In this document: positions 62,159 through 64,000 of the stretch, piece after piece
How the letters are laid out: every line of letters begins with the position of its first letter
Position numbering within the stretch: position 1 is the stretch's first letter
Notes under the pieces: generated by a model
Seen by the model: only the letters and a program-made list of their open reading frames with translations
The model's database searches: none
What the model was told of the DNA's origin: nothing
Position numbers and translations under genes: made by a program
NCBI GenBank assembly: GCA_029246545.1
Contig: JAQWMX010000005.1
Location: forward strand, 62,001 to 126,000
DNA length: 64,000 nucleotides
DNA from: Gammaproteobacteria bacterium
GTDB lineage: Bacteria; Pseudomonadota; Gammaproteobacteria; Pseudomonadales; Pseudohongiellaceae
Reading direction: 5' to 3'

Positions 62159-63115
62159 ATGAATTCACAACAAATAAATTCTATTCTCGGAGTATTGGTT
62201 GCTGATGCAGCAGCCTTAGGTTTACATTGGCTTTATGATTTAGAACGTATGCATCAAGTTGTTGCGGATGACGACAGTGATGATAATCCTTGCTTCTTAA
62301 CACCCAATCCTGACCACTATGAAGGTCAAGTTGGCTATTTTGCCCATGCAGGTAAATTTACAGGCGAGCAATCACATTACGGTGAAAGTTATTTATTAAA
62401 CCTAAGACATTTAGCTAAACAAGGCAGTTTTAATACTCAGCTATTTCAACAAGAATTTATTGTGACATTTGGGCCTGGCGGAAGTTATATTGGTTATATT
62501 GATTCTCCCACACGTCAAAGCTTGCAGAATTTGCAGGAACTTGATTCAGATAATGAATCCAAAATGGAGCACTCAGGTGCAGACGATCACCAAGTTCCAG
62601 CATTAACTCCAGTATCTGCACTTTGTGCTTCTTACCCTCTTGGTGAATTAAGCGATGCTGAAATTGAAAGTGCGATACGTGTTACCAATAACAATGAACT
62701 GGCTGTAAATTGTGGCCTTTATTATTCAAAGGTTCTGCATGCAGTGCTAGATGGGAACTCTATCGCTGATAGTTTTGCTTCTGCAGCTGAGCATGCTCCC
62801 AGCGAATTAAAAGAAAATATAAACAAAGCTTTAGAGATGTCGGCAACTGATCTAGATTCTGCAGCTACTCTGTTTGGTCAAGTTTGCGGCCTCGAAGAAA
62901 CAATGCCATTAACGGCTTATATTCTTTCTAACAGTTCCAGTTACAAACAAGCCATTGAAATGAACATTCTCGCCGGTGGCGATTCTTGTGGTCGCTCCGT
63001 CATGCTTGGTGCAATAGCTGGCGCTTATTATGGCTTAGGCGGAGATAAGGGCATTCCCCATGCCTGGTTATTCAATTTGATTTGCCAAGATGAGCTTGCA
63101 GTATTATTAGCCTAA
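62159..63115 (+). CDS. ADP-ribosylglycohydrolase family protein (J1-crystallin-like)
   Basis: A 318-residue protein of the ADP-ribosylglycohydrolase fold. The N-terminal motif is GVLVADAAALGLHWLYD and the C-terminal metal motif GGDSCGRSVMLGAIAGAYYG. Active ARH/DraG enzymes usually have GD(T/S)DT there; the D-S-C-G-R form resembles the J1-crystallin-like branch, for which no activity is established. It begins 36 bases after the cycloisomerase on the same strand, so it appears to be the last gene of the ring-cleavage operon, in a place where a maleylacetate reductase might be expected. Confidence 0.82.
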   Translation: MNSQQINSILGVLVADAAALGLHWLYDLERMHQVVADDDSDDNPCFLTPNPDHYEGQVGYFAHAGKFTGEQSHYGESYLLNLRHLAKQGSFNTQLFQQEFIVTFGPGGSYIGYIDSPTRQSLQNLQELDSDNESKMEHSGADDHQVPALTPVSALCASYPLGELSDAEIESAIRVTNNNELAVNCGLYYSKVLHAVLDGNSIADSFASAAEHAPSELKENINKALEMSATDLDSAATLFGQVCGLEETMPLTAYILSNSSSYKQAIEMNILAGGDSCGRSVMLGAIAGAYYGLGGDKGIPHAWLFNLICQDELAVLLA

Positions 63116-63159
63116 GTTTCTAACTCAAGTAACATTCTAAACCTTTAATCACTCATAAA

Positions 63160-63187
63160 TTTATACTGCCTTAACCAGCAGTATAAA
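63160..63187 (+). terminator. Terminator-like hairpin after the ring-cleavage operon
   Basis: TTTATACTGC (63160-63169) pairs perfectly with GCAGTATAAA (63178-63187) across an eight-base loop, followed by TACCTTTATCTTTT. It lies 45 bases after the ADP-ribosylglycohydrolase gene. Confidence 0.65.
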
Positions 63188-63344
63188 TACCTTTATCTTT
63201 TAAGAATAGGTTAAATTGGCTCAGCAAAACGGCAAGAGCAATAAACAATATGACAATAAGAGTTGTTTTCATCCGCCACAACTTAGCAGCAAAATGCTAT
63301 GCTTAACAATCATTAGTCATCTAAAAGATTAGTCAGGTCACTCT

Positions 63345-64000
63345 TTGTCTACAGATTCACCCGCAGACCGCTTAGGAAAATTTCTTTCGGTATTCAAGTA
63401 TAGCCGTGTTGCATTAACACTGGTGTGGAGCACTAGTGCCGCATTAACTGTAATTATGGGCTTATCCACTCTGGTCACAGGAATATTGCCTGCTGCAATA
63501 GCCTCTGTCGGCGGTTTTATTGTCGATGCAGTGGTCACAGCATTAAATACCACAGGTGTGGATCAAGAAGATGCTCAAATGCGAGTACTTTATTTGGTCT
63601 TGTTAGAAGCTGGTCTAGTTGTGCTAATTTCTGCAGCGCAACGTATCAATACGGTATGCCAATCTATTCTACGCGTGCTGCTTGGCAATAAAATCAATGT
63701 CATGATTCTTGAGAAAGCTCTAACCCTTGAATTAGCACATTTCGAAGATTCTGAATTTTATGACAAATTAACTCGTGCAAGGCGTGAGGCCTCGAGTCGA
63801 CCATTGAGCTTGATCATTAAAACTTTTGATTTGATTCGCAATATGATTTCGTTATTAGCCATTGCTGTATTTTTATTGCAGTTCTCGCCTTATGCAGTTT
63901 TGTTATTGGTGATCGCTGGCATCCCTGCCTTCATCGCTGAAGCTAAATTTTCTGGTGAAGCCTTCCGTATTTATCGACGCCGATCTGCTGAAAGGCGCAT
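63345..64000 (+). CDS. ABC exporter transmembrane domain, partial at window edge
   Basis: An open frame from TTG at 63345 (in-frame TAG at 63330-63332 upstream) runs to the window end without a stop. It encodes a type I ABC exporter membrane domain: hydrophobic helices around ALTVIMGLSTLVTGILPAA, VLYLVLLEAGLVVLISAAQ and MISLLAIAVFLLQFSPYAVLLLV, with the cytosolic loop TLELAHFEDSEFYDKLTRARRE that resembles the coupling region of peptide or lipid exporters. The ATP-binding domain would lie beyond 64000. The start is less certain because there is no ATG nearby. Confidence 0.82.
   Translation, partial: MSTDSPADRLGKFLSVFKYSRVALTLVWSTSAALTVIMGLSTLVTGILPAAIASVGGFIVDAVVTALNTTGVDQEDAQMRVLYLVLLEAGLVVLISAAQRINTVCQSILRVLLGNKINVMILEKALTLELAHFEDSEFYDKLTRARREASSRPLSLIIKTFDLIRNMISLLAIAVFLLQFSPYAVLLLVIAGIPAFIAEAKFSGEAFRIYRRRSAERR

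Noticed and set aside
63338-63553. Minus-strand 71-codon open frame near the right edge.
   Set aside because: It is antisense to the ABC exporter frame that runs from 63345 to the window end and shows clear membrane-domain sequence.

Overview
The window looks like a chromosomal segment of a free-living, probably marine, gammaproteobacterium. The left end carries the block fur / bamE (omlA) / rnfH-like / ratA / smpB / ssrA (tmRNA), an arrangement known from Pseudomonas-like Gammaproteobacteria, and the tmRNA encodes the tag ANDENYALAA. The DNA is AT-rich by eye. Many secreted proteins carry lipoprotein, Sec or Tat leaders. No phage, integrase, insertion sequence, CRISPR array, rRNA or tRNA was seen; ssrA is the only stable RNA gene recognised.

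Layout. 1-4.4 kb: conserved housekeeping block plus an NSS-family transporter and ssrA. 4.4-11.4 kb: mostly exported enzymes for amides, acyl-amino acids and amino acids (Rid-like protein, Tat threonine-aldolase-like enzyme, Tat amidase, GlcG/HbpS-like protein, D-aminoacylase-like amidohydrolase, diaminopropionate ammonia-lyase). 11.5-17.4 kb: cytochrome-PQQ dehydrogenase with an unusual CxxxCH heme motif, pirin, CBM9/DUF5916 outer-membrane protein, DUF6152 protein. 17.5-23 kb: convergent acuI and prpE, a likely acrylate-to-propionyl-CoA route as used in DMSP catabolism, plus a beta-propeller/PHP hydrolase. 23.2-29 kb: DMT transporter, COG3573-type flavoprotein, atypical Nramp-like transporter, two transglutaminase-like proteins. 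29-32 kb: a secreted trio including a second DUF6152 protein and an MBL hydrolase. 32-40.8 kb: interrupted alpha/beta hydrolase, GFA protein, CotH kinase, and a minus-strand run of Tat dehydratase, VCBS lipoprotein, small membrane protein, quinone-oxidoreductase-like protein and diheme cytochrome c. 41-46.5 kb: PD40 lipoprotein, SnoaL-like protein, DUF885 peptidase plus gamma-glutamyltransferase. 46.5-52.3 kb: frameshifted STAS-like gene, TetR regulator divergent from an interrupted GST, HD hydrolase, Tat DJ-1/PfpI protein, a lectin-like protein and an S9 peptidase remnant. 52.4-56.3 kb: flavin monooxygenase, cupin, serine hydrolase. 56.5-63.1 kb: aromatic ring-cleavage cluster (FAD hydroxylase, interrupted LysR regulator, intradiol dioxygenase, dienelactone hydrolase, cycloisomerase, ADP-ribosylglycohydrolase-like protein). 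The right edge cuts an ABC exporter gene.

The most noteworthy observation is a set of five damaged genes between 32 and 59.4 kb: three in-frame premature stops (alpha/beta hydrolase, GST, LysR), one single-base frameshift in a T run (STAS-like), and one S9 peptidase that has lost its N-terminal domain. In each of the first four, the sequence beyond the lesion still reads as well-conserved protein, so the lesions look recent (or partly sequencing-derived). Other candidates for follow-up are the CxxxCH heme site, Tat-exported versions of normally cytosolic enzymes, the GST-HD-DJ-1 operon, the Nramp-like transporter lacking canonical metal motifs, and an ADP-ribosylglycohydrolase homologue inside an ortho-cleavage operon.
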